Source: Propionibacterium sp. (GTDB lineage Bacteria > Actinomycetota > Actinomycetes > Propionibacteriales > Propionibacteriaceae). Taken from it: DNA of 64,000 nucleotides. The stretch lies in contig JALHFX010000011.1 of the NCBI GenBank assembly GCA_022837595.1, positions 26,792 to 90,791 of the forward strand, written 5' to 3'. Numbering within the stretch: position 1 is the stretch's first letter; each line of letters opens with the position of its first letter. The notes beneath the pieces were generated by a model. The model searched no databases and had not been told where the DNA came from. It was given only the letters and a program-made list of their open reading frames with translations. Positions 63,997-64,000 of the stretch are shown one piece after another. The position numbers were made by a program, and so were the translations under genes.

Positions 63997-64000
63997 GGGA

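Overview
The window reads as chromosome of a GC-rich actinobacterium. Evidence: many GTG starts, an smpB / M23 peptidase / ftsX / ftsE / prfB block in the usual actinobacterial order, an RF2 gene without the programmed frameshift, and a fused RmlC-RmlD. A member of the Propionibacteriaceae is a reasonable guess from the overall style and the cobalamin riboswitch, but no marker in the window proves the family.

Layout. (1) 1-4.7 kb is accessory DNA: a translationally coupled pair on the minus strand (a degenerate HAD-like protein and a multi-pass membrane protein with a UbiA-like C-terminal part, running off the left edge), then a two-gene plus-strand operon of a membrane-anchored protein with two CxCxxC motifs and a SIR2-like protein. 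The second pair is the best candidate for an undescribed defence system. (2) 4.9-10.2 kb: a cobalamin riboswitch heads a complete five-gene Dpp/Nik-type ABC importer, which suggests uptake of cobalt, nickel or a corrinoid precursor. (3) 10.2-13.4 kb is a graveyard: two broken AAA ATPase genes joined end to end, the 3' part of a group II intron with an intact-looking domain V, and the piece of IS256-type transposase into which the intron sits. (4) 13.5-26.0 kb is the first surface-polysaccharide locus: glycosyltransferases, flippase, polymerase, UDP-GlcNAc dehydrogenase and 4-epimerase (TviB/TviC type), a split transketolase, an SDR, a small PglC-like phosphoglycosyl transferase and a PglF/CapD-like dehydratase. 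(5) 26.2-31.8 kb is the conserved core: smpB (apparently frameshifted at its tail), an EnvC/RipC-like M23 peptidase, ftsX, ftsE, prfB and a yqeY-like gene. (6) 31.8-32.7 kb has no gene but carries 81-bp repeats and a duplicated 18-bp palindrome. (7) 32.7-38.3 kb: an ion-transporter-type permease, rmlCD, rmlB and rmlA for dTDP-L-rhamnose, and a CDP-alcohol phosphatidyltransferase. (8) 38.4-59.6 kb is the second polysaccharide locus: several glycosyltransferases (one a two-enzyme fusion), a NodB deacetylase, a lipoprotein, a 1602-residue secreted PKD/LamG protein, an O-antigen-ligase-like polymerase, a Wzz/BY-kinase fusion, a WzxC-like flippase, a low-molecular-weight phosphatase, a TagD-like nucleotidyltransferase and a WbaP-like initiating transferase. 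(9) 59.7-63.3 kb: a heterodimeric ABC exporter whose first half has lost its Walker B region, followed by a convergent NarL-type response regulator.

The two polysaccharide loci each hold an initiating transferase, a flippase and a polymerase, so the cell may build two different lipid-linked glycans, with the rml genes between them supplying rhamnose. Starts were chosen from Shine-Dalgarno position, overlap with the neighbouring stop and family length. All functional names rest on motif recognition by eye; no database search was run.
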